37,707 nucleotides of DNA, taken from the IMG/VR virus record IMGVR_UViG_3300044697_000156, positions 1-37,707 of that record; one strand, given 5' to 3'. The DNA is from a virus. Under the pieces are notes generated by a model, which saw nothing but the letters and a program-made list of their open reading frames with translations, had not been told where the DNA came from and made no database searches. A program made the position numbers and the translations under genes. Each line of letters opens with the position of its first letter. Position 1 is the first letter of the stretch. This document shows positions 13,474 through 21,887 of the stretch, piece by piece.

Positions 13474-15541
13474 AGGCAAGACCGCGCGCGGCCTCCTCGA
13501 GCTCGCGGTGCAGGATTTTCGGCCACCCGAACGTCTCGACGTCGCTCAATACGCCCATCGCTATCGCATGTTTCGCAACGAGGGCGGTGGCCACGTCGGC
13601 AAGTGGGATCCGAAGGTCGCGCCCTATCTCGACGAGCCGATGGCGTGTTTGACGCGCCATGAATTCCGCACGGTCGCGGTGGCCGGTCCGGGCCAGGTCG
13701 CGAAGAGCACGATCGGCGAGAGCTGGCTGCAACATTCGGTCGAGAGCGATCCCGCCGATTTTCTTTGGTACATGCAGACCGACGCGGCGCTCGAGAGCTT
13801 CGTCAAGCGGCGCATCGATGGCGACAACGGCCTGATCGCACTTCACGATGGTATGCGCGCGCGCCTCGGGCCGCGCCCGATCGACGATTCGCTGCACTTC
13901 AAGCGCTTCATCGGCATGTCGGCCGAGCTGCTCTCGGCGACCTATAACAACCTGATCTCGAAACAGGCGCCGCGCATCATCGCCGACGAGATCGACGCCT
14001 GGCCCGAGAGCCTGGGCGAAGTCAAGGTGCTGCTCGACATCCGCCGCCAGGCCTATGGCGAGGAGTCGAAGCTCTTGATGCTGAGCCACCCCGATCGCGC
14101 GACGGGCTTGAAACCCGAGCGCGATTGGCTCGCCGGCATCATGGCGATCTACGCCGACAGCGATCAGCGCCTTTGGTGGTGGCGCTGCCCGAGCTGCCAC
14201 GGTTATTCGTCTCCTGCGCCGCTCGCGTCACGCGTCATGACGCTTCATTACCCACTCGACGCCCCGCTCGACGTGATCGAGCATGAGGCGCGGCTGGTGT
14301 GTCCGCTCGCCGGGTGCCTGATTGAAGACCGCGAGCGGCGCGGGATGAATCTGACCGGCAAATGGGTCGGCCTCGGGCAGAGGGTCGAGGAAGACGGCAC
14401 GGTCAAGGGCGAGCGCGCCCGACGCCATATCGCCGGATTCTGGATCGTCGGCCTCATGTCGCCCTTCGTGCTGGGCGGCATCGGCGCGCTTGCGCGCGCC
14501 TATGCCAAGGCCGCGCGCGAATACGACGTCACCGGCGACGACAAATCGCTACGCGAGGTCACGGTCAAGGGGCTCGGCGTGCCCTACGCCAAGCCGCTCG
14601 CGGCGGGCTCGATCGAGGCCGAGGCGTTGGCCGCGCGCGCGGACCCCGAGCTCGAGCTCGGCAAGGTTCCTGCGGGCGTGCGCTTCCTGACCGCCTGGGT
14701 CGACGTGCAGCACAACTATTTCGAGGCGCTTGTCCGCGGCTGGGGCGAGGGACGCCAAAGCTGGCTGGTCGACCATATCGTGATCCGCGGCACCGAAAAG
14801 GAGCCGCTCGATCCCACGATCTCGCCCGCGGCCTGGGATCGCCTGGTCGACGAGGTGATCACCAAGCGTTATCCGCTCTCCGATGGGTCGGGCCGCGTCA
14901 TGTCGCTCCGCGCCGTCGGCTTCGACAGCTCGGGCGAAGCGGGGGTCACCCTTCAAGGGCTCGATGCGTGGCGCCGTTGGCTGCGCGATCGGACACGCCG
15001 CCCGCGCCTCGTGCGCAGCTTCGGCAGGGTCGGCGGTCGCGACGTCTGGTCGATCGTGCCCACGAAAGGGCAGGCCGGCATCAAGGCGCCGATGCTCTCG
15101 ATGGTCTATCCCGACACGAGCGGCCGCAAGGATCGCGCCTCGGGCGCGCGCGGCGATGTGCCGATGCTGCTGTTCAACCCGGATCTATTCAAGGATGCCC
15201 TGCGCGCTCAACTCCAGGTCGCGCTGCCCGGCAAGGGCTACGTTCATTTCCCGGCCGCGCTGAAATCGCCCGAGCCGCCCCACGCGTTTTTCGAGCAGCT
15301 CATCGCCGAGGAGCGCGATCGCGCTGGCCGCTGGTCGAAAAAGCGCGAGGGCGATCGCAACGAGGCGCTCGACATGATGGTCGGGACCCAGGCGGTCGCT
15401 GAGCTCTGGGGTCTCTCGCGCATCGATTGGGAGCGACCGCCGCGCTGGGCCGCGCCCTGGGCTTCGAACGTGCTGGTGAGCGTATTCACGGGTGACGCCG
15501 CGCCCCCGCCGCCCGCGCCGATCGCGAGCCGCCTAGCATGA
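13454..15541 (+). CDS. Terminase large subunit (lambda gpA family)
   Basis: ATP-driven DNA packaging motor and cos endonuclease. A Walker A-type loop is visible as AGPGQVAKST near residues 77-86 and Walker B as IIADEID near 175-181. A cysteine pair set (CPSCHGY and VCPLAGC) in the middle may bind metal. The C-terminal nuclease region begins near TAWVDVQHNYFEALVRGWG, with Asp as probable metal ligand, and continues through the FDSSGEAG block. 695 aa agrees with lambda gpA (641) and relatives. It overlaps the small-subunit gene and is followed 7 bases later by gpW. Confidence 0.93.
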   Translation: MDTLALRGKTARGLLELAVQDFRPPERLDVAQYAHRYRMFRNEGGGHVGKWDPKVAPYLDEPMACLTRHEFRTVAVAGPGQVAKSTIGESWLQHSVESDPADFLWYMQTDAALESFVKRRIDGDNGLIALHDGMRARLGPRPIDDSLHFKRFIGMSAELLSATYNNLISKQAPRIIADEIDAWPESLGEVKVLLDIRRQAYGEESKLLMLSHPDRATGLKPERDWLAGIMAIYADSDQRLWWWRCPSCHGYSSPAPLASRVMTLHYPLDAPLDVIEHEARLVCPLAGCLIEDRERRGMNLTGKWVGLGQRVEEDGTVKGERARRHIAGFWIVGLMSPFVLGGIGALARAYAKAAREYDVTGDDKSLREVTVKGLGVPYAKPLAAGSIEAEALAARADPELELGKVPAGVRFLTAWVDVQHNYFEALVRGWGEGRQSWLVDHIVIRGTEKEPLDPTISPAAWDRLVDEVITKRYPLSDGSGRVMSLRAVGFDSSGEAGVTLQGLDAWRRWLRDRTRRPRLVRSFGRVGGRDVWSIVPTKGQAGIKAPMLSMVYPDTSGRKDRASGARGDVPMLLFNPDLFKDALRAQLQVALPGKGYVHFPAALKSPEPPHAFFEQLIAEERDRAGRWSKKREGDRNEALDMMVGTQAVAELWGLSRIDWERPPRWAAPWASNVLVSVFTGDAAPPPPAPIASRLA

Positions 15542-15548
15542 GGAACCC

Positions 15549-15845
15549 ATGGACCGCGCGACCAGCGATCTCGCCGGCATCCCCGTCGAGACGCTCCAGC
15601 GCTGGCTGAGGGAAGCCCAGGAAGCGCTGCACGATCTCGCGACCGGCGGCAAGGCGAAGGCCGTGCTTTACGGCCAGGGCGACGGCACCAAGTCGGTCAC
15701 CTTCACGGCCGCGAACATGGCAGGACTGCGCGGCTACATCTCCGAGCTCAAGGCGCAACTCGGCATCGGCCGCGGGCGCCGGGCGCTCGAGCCTATCTTC
15801 GGTCCCAATACGCCAATGCATCCGAGGGGCCGATGGGTGAGGTAA
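15549..15845 (+). CDS. Head-tail joining protein gpW-like
   Basis: A 98-residue protein in the lambda W position between terminase and portal. The pattern of an N-terminal helix (ETLQRWLREAQEALHDL), a GGKAKAVLYGQGDGTKSVTF strand pair and a C-terminal helix (GLRGYISELKAQLG) matches gpW, which plugs the portal after packaging. Preceded by GAGGAA as ribosome-binding site. The end overlaps the portal start by 13 bp. Confidence 0.8.
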   Translation: MDRATSDLAGIPVETLQRWLREAQEALHDLATGGKAKAVLYGQGDGTKSVTFTAANMAGLRGYISELKAQLGIGRGRRALEPIFGPNTPMHPRGRWVR

Positions 15846-17512
15846 CGATTTACGGCCCGGACAACCGGCCGATCGAACCCTCTCCCACGCGGCGTCGCGC
15901 CATGGCGCTCGCCGGCGGCTGGGGCGCACCGTTCGATGCGGGCGACATCGGCAATCCCGAGATGCGGGATTGGAATCCGTATCTTTGGTCGCCCGACAGC
16001 GAGCGCAGCCTCTACCGCGACCGCATCGTCGCGCGCGTGCGCGATCTCGCGCGCAACGACGGCTGGGCCTCGGGTGCGATCTCGAGCACGTTGGACGCGG
16101 CGATCGGCGCGACCTGGCGCCCGGTGCCGAAGCCCGACTATTCGGCTCTCGCGGCCATGACGGGCAACAAGGCTTTCGACGCGGTCTGGGCACGCGAGTT
16201 TTCCAAGGTCTTCGCGGCTCACTTCCGCACCTGGGCCAATGACGTGAGCCGCTGGTGCGACGCCTCGCGCCATCTGACCTTCACCCAAATGTGCCGGCTT
16301 GCCTTCCGTCATAAGCTGGTCGACGGCGACGCGCTCGCCGTGCTTCTGATGCTGCCGGAAAATCTCAAACCCGGCCGCGCGAAATACGCCACCGCCGTGC
16401 AGATCGTCGACCCCGACCGCTTGTCGAATCCGAACCTCGTGTTCGACACCGACATTCTGCGCGGCGGTGTCGAGATCGACCGCCTGGGCGCCGCGATCGC
16501 CTATTGGATTCGGCGCGCGCACCAGGGCGACTGGTACGACGCCGGCAAGTCCATGATCTGGGACCGCCTGCCGCGCGAGACCGCGACGGGGCGCCCGATC
16601 GTGGTGCACGACTTCGATCACGAGCGCGGCGCGCAGCACCATGGCGGCGCCGGGATCCTCACGCCGGTGGTTGCGCGGCTCAAGATGCTCGCGCAATACG
16701 ACCGGGTCGAGCTCCAGGCGGCGATCGTCAACGCGATCTTCGGCGCCTACGTCGAGAGCCCGTTCGACCAGCAGCTCTTCGGGAATGCGTTCAGCGAGGA
16801 GGGGATCAGCGCGTACCAGGATTCGCGCAAGGCGTTTCACGAAGACCGCAAGATTATGCTCGGCAATGTGCGGCTGCCGATGCTGTTCCCGGGCGAGAAG
16901 GTCAACAGCGTGAAGGCAGAGCGGCCGGCCGCCGCCTTCGCGGCCTTCGAGGGCGCGATGCTGCGCAACGTCTCGGCCGCGACCGGGAACGCCGCCCCCG
17001 TGATCTCGCACAATTGGGCCGACGTGAATTATTCGAGCGCGCGCGCGGCACTCCTCGAAGCCTGGCGCACCATGGTCCGGCGCCGCAATGACTTTGCGGC
17101 CGGATTCTGCCAGCCGATCTTTTGCGCCGTGCTCGAGGAATCGATGGCGCGGCGCGAGCTGCCGCTGCCCTCGGGCGCGCCCGCGTTCCGGCTGTTCAGG
17201 AACGCCTACGGGCGCTCGAAGTGGATTGGGCCCGGCATGGGCTGGATCGATCCGGTCAAGGAAAAGCAGGGCGCGATCCTCGGCATGGATGCCGGAATGT
17301 CCACGCTCGAGAACGAGGTCGCCAACCACAACGGCGACGATTGGGAAGAGGTGCTCGAGCAGCGCGCACTCGAGGTTGAGCGCTTCAAGGAATTGGGCCT
17401 GCCGCCGCCGTCCTGGACCGGCATGGCATTCCCCTATCAGGATCCCGGCGAGGATCAGCAGGGACAGAACGCGCCGGCGCAGAAATCGATCGCCAAGCCT
17501 CAAGCGGCATAG
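15833..17512 (+). CDS. Portal protein (lambda gpB family)
   Basis: Forms the dodecameric ring through which DNA enters the capsid. Family features: RARDLARN-like helix (ARVRDLARNDGWASGAISST), LTFTQMCRLAFRHKLVDGDA, VQIVDPDRLSNP, a long helical stem (ARLKMLAQYDRVELQAAIVN) and the near-C-terminal DWEEVLEQRALEVERFKELG. 559 aa is close to lambda gpB (533). The C-terminal end is Gln/Pro-rich. Followed 12 bases later by the protease. Confidence 0.92.
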   Translation: MGEVTIYGPDNRPIEPSPTRRRAMALAGGWGAPFDAGDIGNPEMRDWNPYLWSPDSERSLYRDRIVARVRDLARNDGWASGAISSTLDAAIGATWRPVPKPDYSALAAMTGNKAFDAVWAREFSKVFAAHFRTWANDVSRWCDASRHLTFTQMCRLAFRHKLVDGDALAVLLMLPENLKPGRAKYATAVQIVDPDRLSNPNLVFDTDILRGGVEIDRLGAAIAYWIRRAHQGDWYDAGKSMIWDRLPRETATGRPIVVHDFDHERGAQHHGGAGILTPVVARLKMLAQYDRVELQAAIVNAIFGAYVESPFDQQLFGNAFSEEGISAYQDSRKAFHEDRKIMLGNVRLPMLFPGEKVNSVKAERPAAAFAAFEGAMLRNVSAATGNAAPVISHNWADVNYSSARAALLEAWRTMVRRRNDFAAGFCQPIFCAVLEESMARRELPLPSGAPAFRLFRNAYGRSKWIGPGMGWIDPVKEKQGAILGMDAGMSTLENEVANHNGDDWEEVLEQRALEVERFKELGLPPPSWTGMAFPYQDPGEDQQGQNAPAQKSIAKPQAA

Positions 17513-17524
17513 GGGCGAAGTCCG

Positions 17525-18406
17525 ATGGAGCGGTTTCCCTTCCTCGCGCAGCGGCTCTTCAACGTGCCGCTGGCGGTGCATCCGCGCAAGGCGGAGATCG
17601 TCGTCGCGGCGCTGGCCGAGCGCCTGGGCATGGCGCGATTCCGCTTCGAGGCGCGCCGCATCGACGGCGCCGAACTTGCCTTCGACGACGACGACCGGGA
17701 TTTCACGCCGCGCGCGCGCCGAGGTTACGACCTGGTTGATGGCCTCGCGGTGATCGAGGTCAGCGGCCTCCTGGTGCACAAGCTCGGCACTTTGCGACCC
17801 TATTCCGGCATGACCGGCTATGACGGCATCCGGCAGAATTTCCTGACCGCGATCTCGGATCCCGAGGTGCGCGCGATCGTGCTCGACATCGACAGCCCCG
17901 GCGGCGAGGTGGCGGGGTGCTTCGACCTTGCCGACACCATCCGCGCCGCGCGCGGCATGAAACCCGTGTGGGCAATTCTGAGCGAGAGCGCCTATTCGGC
18001 GGCCTATGCCATCGCCTCGGCGGCCGATCGCGTCACGGTGCCGCGCACGGGCGGCGTGGGCTCGATCGGCGTCGTCGTCATGCACGTCGATTTGAGCAAA
18101 GCGCTCGACAAGGAAGGGATCGCGATCACGCTGATCCAATACGGCGCCCACAAGACCGAGGGCAACCCTTACGAGCCGCTCGCCCCCGACGTGCGCAAGC
18201 GCATTCAGGGCGAGATCGACATGGTGGGCGAGCTCTTCGTTTCGACCGTGGCCGCCAATCGCGGCCTCTCGATCGACACCGTGCGGGCGACCGAGGCCGC
18301 GATCTTCCGCGGCGCGCGCGGGGTCGAGCTCGGCTTTGCCGACGCCGTCCTCTCGCCCGACGCCGCGCTGCGCGCCCTGCTCGACCAACTCGACCGCATC
18401 GACTGA
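17525..18406 (+). CDS. S49-family capsid maturation protease (gpC-like)
   Basis: SppA/ClpP-fold serine protease that processes the procapsid. DIDSPGGEVAG near residues 121-131 forms the oxyanion region, SESAYSAAYAIAS places the nucleophile at Ser158, GGVGSIGVVVMHVDL is the conserved strand, and YGAHKTEGNP provides the general base Lys210. 293 aa; in lambda the C gene also carries the scaffold Nu3 in its 3' end, whereas here the scaffold is a separate gene directly downstream. Confidence 0.92.
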   Translation: MERFPFLAQRLFNVPLAVHPRKAEIVVAALAERLGMARFRFEARRIDGAELAFDDDDRDFTPRARRGYDLVDGLAVIEVSGLLVHKLGTLRPYSGMTGYDGIRQNFLTAISDPEVRAIVLDIDSPGGEVAGCFDLADTIRAARGMKPVWAILSESAYSAAYAIASAADRVTVPRTGGVGSIGVVVMHVDLSKALDKEGIAITLIQYGAHKTEGNPYEPLAPDVRKRIQGEIDMVGELFVSTVAANRGLSIDTVRATEAAIFRGARGVELGFADAVLSPDAALRALLDQLDRID

Positions 18407-18422
18407 AACCAAGGAGAGCGCC

Positions 18423-19118
18423 ATGAACAAAGCCACGCCCGAGCCCGCGGCGGCAGCCGCCACGGCCCATCTCGCCGGCATCCGCGACCCCGCGACCGCC
18501 GCGGTCGCGGGCAAACCCGCTCCCACCGAACTCGAGATCGCCGCAGCCCTCGGCACGCTTGCCGCCGCCGGCATGCTCACGACCGGCGCGAAGGCCGAAA
18601 GCGACGACGCGGATGCCGACGACGACGGCGACGAGGAGGGCAAGGGCAAGGCGAAGGGCGCCAAGTCCAAGACCAAGGCGAAGTCGAAGGCCAAATCCAA
18701 GTCGAAGGGCGGCGACAACGACAAGGACGACGACGACGATCAGGACGGCGACAGCGACGACGACGAGGGCGACGACGAGGCCAAGGCGGTCTCGGCCGCG
18801 CGCCAGGCCGAGCGCGCCCGCTGCGCCGCGATCCTCAAATCCGAGCACGCCAAGGGTCGCGCCGATGTCGCGCAGACCCTCGCCTTCGAAAGCGATCTTT
18901 CGACCGAGGCCGCGATCTCGGTGATGGCGAAGCTTGGGCCCGCGCCGACCGCCGCGACCGCCGCGCCGACGGACATGGCCGAGCTACTCGCCTCGGTGCC
19001 GCGCGTCGAGATTGGCGCCGGCGGCGGTCCCGCGCCCGCGGCAGACAGCGCCGAAGCGATTGTCGCGGCGGCGCTCGCCGTCGGCCGCAAGGTCGGCACG
19101 GTCCACAAGCCGGCCTAG
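18423..19118 (+). CDS. Capsid scaffold protein (Nu3-like)
   Basis: Strong AAGGAGAGCGCC leader before ATG. The 231-residue protein has an Ala-rich N-terminus, then a strikingly biased stretch (about residues 59-120): acidic DDADADDDGDEE, a Lys/Ser-rich part (KSKTKAKSKAKSKSK), and more Asp runs. The C-terminal part (AERARCAAILKSEHAKGRAD, then SDLSTEAAISVMAKLG) matches the end of S49-type gpC/scaffold proteins that contact the major capsid protein. Position between protease and decoration protein supports the role. Confidence 0.75.
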   Translation: MNKATPEPAAAAATAHLAGIRDPATAAVAGKPAPTELEIAAALGTLAAAGMLTTGAKAESDDADADDDGDEEGKGKAKGAKSKTKAKSKAKSKSKGGDNDKDDDDDQDGDSDDDEGDDEAKAVSAARQAERARCAAILKSEHAKGRADVAQTLAFESDLSTEAAISVMAKLGPAPTAATAAPTDMAELLASVPRVEIGAGGGPAPAADSAEAIVAAALAVGRKVGTVHKPA

Positions 19119-19175
19119 AGCAAACCACCTCGTCCCGTTCCCTCAGCCTGAAATAGAGCCAAGGAGGCTCCCGAC

Positions 19176-19862
19176 ATGGCCGACAATCCCCAGGTTCCGG
19201 GTTTCACGTCCGAGACCTACATCCCCGACGCGCTGGTCGCGGGCGATCTCAAGATCGTCGCGAAAGGCGACGCGACGCTGCTCTCGGGCCAGAACGTGGT
19301 GCGCGGCACCGTGCTCGGCCAGGTCTCGCTCGGTGCGGTGAGCGTGGCGGCGGGCGGGGGCAACACCGGCAACGGCACCTTCGGGCCGCTCACGCTCCAG
19401 AAAGGCGCGATGGCGGGCGTTTACAAGCTCACCGCCCTCAGCGCCACGCTCTTCGAGGTGCTCGCACCCAACGGCGATCGCCTCAACGAACTCGCGGTCG
19501 GCGCCGCTTATGCCGACGGCTTCGGCGGCACGATCACCGCGGGGGGCATGGCCTTCGTCGCGGGCGACACCTTCGCGGTCACGGTCGCGGCCGGCGCGGT
19601 CGACGCCAACGGCAACTTCAAGTGGAAGGAATCGGTCGCCTCTGCGTTCGACGGCAGCCAGAACCCCGCCGGCATCGCCGCCGACGCCTACAACGCCACC
19701 GCCGGCGACATCAACTTCGGGGTCTACGAGACCGGCGAATTCAACTCCGACGCGTTGACCTACGACGGGAGCTGGACCCTGCCGACCCTTTCGGCGGCGC
19801 TGCGCTTGGTCGGCATCTTCGTCAAGGGCTACGTGCCCGCGGCACCCGCCTCCAACGCCTGA
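19176..19862 (+). CDS. Head decoration protein (gpD-like) with inserted beta domain
   Basis: The N-terminus TSETYIPDALVAGDLKIVAK with SGQNVVRGTVLG matches the head decoration protein family (lambda gpD), trimers that cement the capsid. Residues 80-138 form an insert (AGVYKLTALSATLFEVLAPN, then FVAGDTFAVTV) also found in the gene at 21888. The C-terminal part (GIAADAYNAT, GEFNSDALTYDG) returns to the gpD pattern. 228 aa versus 110 in lambda is explained mostly by the insert. AAGGAGG ribosome-binding site. Confidence 0.87.
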   Translation: MADNPQVPGFTSETYIPDALVAGDLKIVAKGDATLLSGQNVVRGTVLGQVSLGAVSVAAGGGNTGNGTFGPLTLQKGAMAGVYKLTALSATLFEVLAPNGDRLNELAVGAAYADGFGGTITAGGMAFVAGDTFAVTVAAGAVDANGNFKWKESVASAFDGSQNPAGIAADAYNATAGDINFGVYETGEFNSDALTYDGSWTLPTLSAALRLVGIFVKGYVPAAPASNA

Positions 19863-19928
19863 TCGCGCGCGCGGCGCACTCCGCGCAACCACTCCGCATC
19901 CTCGACCGGCCCCTAGGGAGCAATGGAC

Positions 19929-20966
19929 ATGGATATTTTCGACACCAATGTGTTGGTCGGCATCGTGCCGAACCTCATGACCAGCCAGAATTGGCTGCTC
20001 GACACCTTCTTCCCCGGCCTGGTCGAGAGCGACAGCGAGTTTCTCTCGGTCGACGTCGATGTCGGCAAGCGGCGCATGTCGCCCTTCGTCTCGCCGCTGG
20101 TCGAGGGCAAGCTGGTCGAGGCGCGCCGCGTCACCAACAACCAGTTCAAGCCCGCCTACATCAAGGACAAACGCGCCCCGGACCTGCTGCGCCCCGTGCG
20201 CCGCCAGATCGGCGAGCGCATCGGCGGCAACCTCACCGGTGCCGAGCGCATGATGGCGAACCTCACCTTCGAGATGGCCGATCAGATCGACATGCTCAAT
20301 CGCCGCCTCGAGTGGTGCGCCGCGCAGAACCTCCAATACGGCAGCGTCACGATCGCGGGCGACGGCTATCCCACGACCGTGGTCAACTTCGGCCGTTCCT
20401 CCTCGCTCACGATCGCGCTTTCGGGCGACCTAACCTGGGACAACACGCCGGCCACCGCGACCCCGGGTCAGAACCTCGTCGATTGGGCGGCCCTGGTGCT
20501 GCGCGAATCCGGCGCGGTCGTGACCGACGTCGTGTTCACCAACACGCCCTACGGCTACTTCAAGAAAGACCCGGCCGTGATCGGCTCGGTCTGGTATCCG
20601 CGCGCCGGCGAGAGCAAGGTCGAATTCGGCGGCGACATGGCGAAGGGCGCCGTCTATATGGGCAATTGGGGCGCGTTCCGCCTCTGGCTCTACAACGACT
20701 GGTACGTCGACGACACCAACACCGAGCAGCCGATGATCCCCGACGGCACGGTGATTCTGTCGGGCAAGGCGCTGCAGGGCACGCGCATGTTTGGGGCGAT
20801 CCTCGACCCCGAGTTTTCCTATCGCGCGATGGCCTACGCGCCGAAGAGCTGGACGGTCAAGGATCCGGCCCAGCGCTTCGTCATGATCCAGTCGGCGCCG
20901 ATCGTGGTGCCCCAGCGCGTCAACGCGAGCCTCTGCGCCACCGTCTGCGACGGCGTGACCGACTAG
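19929..20966 (+). CDS. Major capsid protein (gpE family)
   Basis: MDIFDTNVLVGIVPNL then FFPGLVESDSEFLSVDVDVG is the standard start of the lambda gpE family. Further blocks: FVSPLVEGK, FKPAYIKDKRAPDLLRP, GERIGGNLTGAERM and the C-terminal FVMIQSAPIVVPQRVNA. Adopts the HK97 fold and builds the icosahedral shell. AGGGAG lies 8 bases before ATG 19929 but only 2 before ATG 19923, so I prefer the later start. 345 aa equals lambda gpE (341). Confidence 0.93.
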   Translation: MDIFDTNVLVGIVPNLMTSQNWLLDTFFPGLVESDSEFLSVDVDVGKRRMSPFVSPLVEGKLVEARRVTNNQFKPAYIKDKRAPDLLRPVRRQIGERIGGNLTGAERMMANLTFEMADQIDMLNRRLEWCAAQNLQYGSVTIAGDGYPTTVVNFGRSSSLTIALSGDLTWDNTPATATPGQNLVDWAALVLRESGAVVTDVVFTNTPYGYFKKDPAVIGSVWYPRAGESKVEFGGDMAKGAVYMGNWGAFRLWLYNDWYVDDTNTEQPMIPDGTVILSGKALQGTRMFGAILDPEFSYRAMAYAPKSWTVKDPAQRFVMIQSAPIVVPQRVNASLCATVCDGVTD

Positions 20967-21033
20967 AGCCGCGCCCGATCCGAGGTCGTGCCGTGCCCGC
21001 GTAGGGCCTTAACCTTCATCTTGGGAGTTGAAC

Positions 21034-21273
21034 ATGGCTGCTCCGAACGTCGCCAAGGGCACCGTCAAAGCGGTGGTCGCGGCTGGCTGCACGGTCTGGA
21101 CCGACGACGGCAAGAAGTACGGTCCGGGACAGGCCGTCGAGCTTTTGCAGGCCGACTATGTGCGCATGAAGACGCGCGGCCACGTCAAGGATCCGGGCGA
21201 GGCGTTGCAGCCCGCGCCCCCGGGCCCGGGCCCGTCGGTCGATCGCGACGCGACGGCGACCAAGGGAAAGTGA
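21034..21273 (+). CDS. Small head protein at the FI position, copy 1
   Basis: 79 aa, ATG after GGGAG. It and the next gene share a pattern: MAAPN, a strand ending YGxGQ, a Leu-rich helix, a GH, then a Pro-Ala turn and a Pro/Ala/Ser-rich tail. They occupy the place where lambda has FI, a packaging/head-maturation factor, although they show no clear similarity to it. Functionally unassigned head or connector protein. Confidence 0.6.
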   Translation: MAAPNVAKGTVKAVVAAGCTVWTDDGKKYGPGQAVELLQADYVRMKTRGHVKDPGEALQPAPPGPGPSVDRDATATKGK

Positions 21274-21280
21274 GCGGGCC

Positions 21281-21514
21281 ATGGCCGCCCCCAACTCTGT
21301 CCCCGTGAACGCACGCGTCACGGTCGCCGAAGGCTTCCACACCTATGTTGGCGCGGTGCGCTACGGCGCCGGCCAGCCCATGGTGTTGGCCGCCGATCAC
21401 GCGGCGGCCTTGGTCAAGCATGGTCACGCGATCAATCCCGCCGATGCCAAGGCGTCGCCGTCGAAGGCAGCGCCCGCATCGCCCGCCGCCGCCGATGGAA
21501 ACCCGCGGCGCTGA
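21281..21514 (+). CDS. Small head protein at the FI position, copy 2 (paralogue)
   Basis: 77 aa, 7 bases after copy 1, ATG preceded by GAGCGGG. It shares MAAPN, V-x-A/E-G, YG-x-GQ, GH and the Pro/Ala tail with copy 1, suggesting an old tandem duplication. The C-terminus (ASPSKAAPASPAAADG) is low complexity. Function unknown. Confidence 0.6.
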   Translation: MAAPNSVPVNARVTVAEGFHTYVGAVRYGAGQPMVLAADHAAALVKHGHAINPADAKASPSKAAPASPAAADGNPRR

Positions 21515-21529
21515 CTCTCGAGGCGCGCC

Positions 21530-21880
21530 ATGCCGCGGATCGATCTGGATCGGCTCGTGCTCGGGCCAGCCATGCGCGTCTTCGGTGAAGAGGGGCAGGG
21601 CTACCCGATCGCGATCTATACGCCGGCCGGGCAATCGAGCTTCGAGCTGCGCGAGGTCGTATTCGACATCGCGTCGAACGAGATCAAGTTCGACAACGAC
21701 GGCACACCCTTGACGACCGTGCGTCCCACCTGCGGCGTGCGGCTTGCACTTTTCCCGGGCGGCAGCACGCCTGCCCAGGGCGACCAAATCCAACTCCGAG
21801 GCAAGGTCTATGACGTCGCCGAGGTGCGGCCGGACGGCCACGGCCACGCCCGCTTGATGCTCAACCAGGCCCGGAGCTGA
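21530..21880 (+). CDS. Head-tail attachment protein (gpFII-like)
   Basis: 116 aa beta-rich protein at the FII position after the FI-like pair. RVFGEEGQGYPIAIYTPAG with a second strand region and the closing KVYDVAEVRPDGHGHARLML resemble the lambda FII / phage attachment family, in which the C-terminal pair of strands is conserved. It would form the ring to which the tail docks. Assignment rests on position and pattern. Confidence 0.65.
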   Translation: MPRIDLDRLVLGPAMRVFGEEGQGYPIAIYTPAGQSSFELREVVFDIASNEIKFDNDGTPLTTVRPTCGVRLALFPGGSTPAQGDQIQLRGKVYDVAEVRPDGHGHARLMLNQARS

Positions 21881-21887
21881 GGGCGCC

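Noticed and set aside
15734-18724. Very long open frame on the minus strand opposite the portal and protease genes
   Set aside because: It is antisense to well-recognised genes and its product has no family motifs; GC-rich DNA with G/C third positions gives such shadow frames. The same holds for the long minus-strand frames at 32505-35075, 1377-2717 and 19143-20336.
19869-19886. GCGCGG/CCGCGC hairpin between decoration and capsid genes as a terminator
   Set aside because: The stem has no following T-tract and short GC stems are expected by chance in this DNA.
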